Source of the DNA: Oscillospiraceae bacterium | GTDB taxonomy: Bacteria > Bacillota > Clostridia > Oscillospirales > Ruminococcaceae | Assembly (NCBI GenBank): GCA_024404815.1 | Contig: JAKSPL010000017.1 | Coordinates: 1 to 47,072 of the forward strand | DNA length: 47,072 nt | Direction: 5' to 3' | Part shown: positions 46,856-47,072 of the stretch, piece after piece | Layout of the letters: every line of letters starts with the position of its first letter | How positions within the stretch are numbered: the stretch's first letter is position 1 | Notes under the pieces: generated by a model | What the model was told of the DNA's origin: nothing | What the model saw: only the letters and a program-made list of their open reading frames with translations | Databases searched by the model: none | Translations under genes and position numbers: made by a program

Positions 46856-47072
46856 ATGAAAAAAGCAAGGATTTTAGCTGCTGTTATGGCAACAGCACTC
46901 ATGACAGGTGCAATGCCTGTTTCACCGATTGCAGAGTATTTTGACAGCAATGTTATAACTGCAAGCGCAGAAACAAACGTTGTACAGTGGGATAAAGACA
47001 AATTACATGATGCAGTGAAATCGTGGTCAATCAGCTCTGTTGTATTCCTCGATCACAAACCCGAAAACGGAA
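46856..47072 (+). CDS. Secreted protein, N-terminal part (cut by the window end)
   Basis: 72 residues are visible. AGGAGG is five bases before ATG. The signal peptide MKKARILAAVMATALMTGA is followed by MPVSPIAEYFDSNVITASAE, with cleavage likely after an Ala in ITASAE, then mature sequence TNVVQWDKDKLHDAVKSW. Too little is present to name a family. Confidence 0.75.
   Translation, partial: MKKARILAAVMATALMTGAMPVSPIAEYFDSNVITASAETNVVQWDKDKLHDAVKSWSISSVVFLDHKPENG

Noticed and set aside
1-47072. tRNA, rRNA, retron, diversity-generating retroelement or classical riboswitch
   Set aside because: I found no cloverleaf, rRNA segment, reverse transcriptase, template/variable repeat pair or recognisable aptamer core anywhere in the window by reading. 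A covariance-model scan could still reveal a small RNA.

Overview
The window looks like a chromosomal segment of a Ruminococcus-type gut or rumen Clostridium (Oscillospiraceae). The pointers are a secreted protein with a type I dockerin, DHHW-family and MBOAT surface-acylation genes, a DUF5714 protein, a sodium-pump decarboxylase, AdhE, sigma-A promoters with AGGAGG-type ribosome binding sites, and fermentative metabolism. The species is inferred from gene content only. I see no tRNA, rRNA or CRISPR array.

Layout. 0.3-9.3 kb (+): a cytidylate-kinase-like protein, a membrane-anchored nucleotide-sugar dehydratase (CapD/FlaA1 type), a truncated dipicolinate synthase A, the gamma and beta subunits of a Na+-translocating decarboxylase (no alpha subunit here), bifunctional AdhE and a small-molecule kinase-like protein. 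9.4-11.2 kb: a DUF5714 protein and an orphan AAA ATPase among repeats. 11.2-15.3 kb (mostly -): mreC-mreD, a membrane-anchored GH25 lysozyme, a small four-helix membrane protein and an unlisted-size 33-residue membrane peptide with its own promoter and terminator. 15.7-19.9 kb (+): a MarR regulator driving a heterodimeric ABC exporter. 20.2-26.5 kb: a GNAT/DHHW pair, birA, and a compact MBOAT-DHHW-acyl carrier protein operon that probably acylates a surface polymer. 26.6-29.5 kb: a membrane-anchored parvulin-like foldase and a lipoprotein.

29.8-36.4 kb is accessory DNA: a DprA-like protein overlapping a RecQ-like helicase with a C-terminal phosphoribosyltransferase domain (RqlHI-like), a scar that joins fragments of an XRE/ImmA protein and a GmrSD-type endonuclease, a serine recombinase and a large unrecognised protein. 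36.5-43.3 kb looks like a mobilizable integrated element: membrane protein, ClpP-like protease, VirD4/TraG-like ATPase, Rep-like protein, KilAC and HTH proteins, a DUF6076-like protein and a tyrosine integrase broken by one in-frame TAA. 43.6-46.3 kb (-) is an ECF sigma factor / membrane anti-sigma / dockerin-protein operon, a possible cellulosome-related signalling unit. The window ends inside a secreted protein gene.

The most unusual layer is in the intergenic DNA. At least ten stretches are built from short perfect palindromes that recur in different combinations. Where copies differ, both arms of a stem change together, so the structure rather than the sequence is conserved. A separate array near 10.2 kb alternates hairpins with a GTGAAAT heptamer whose orientation flips halfway.
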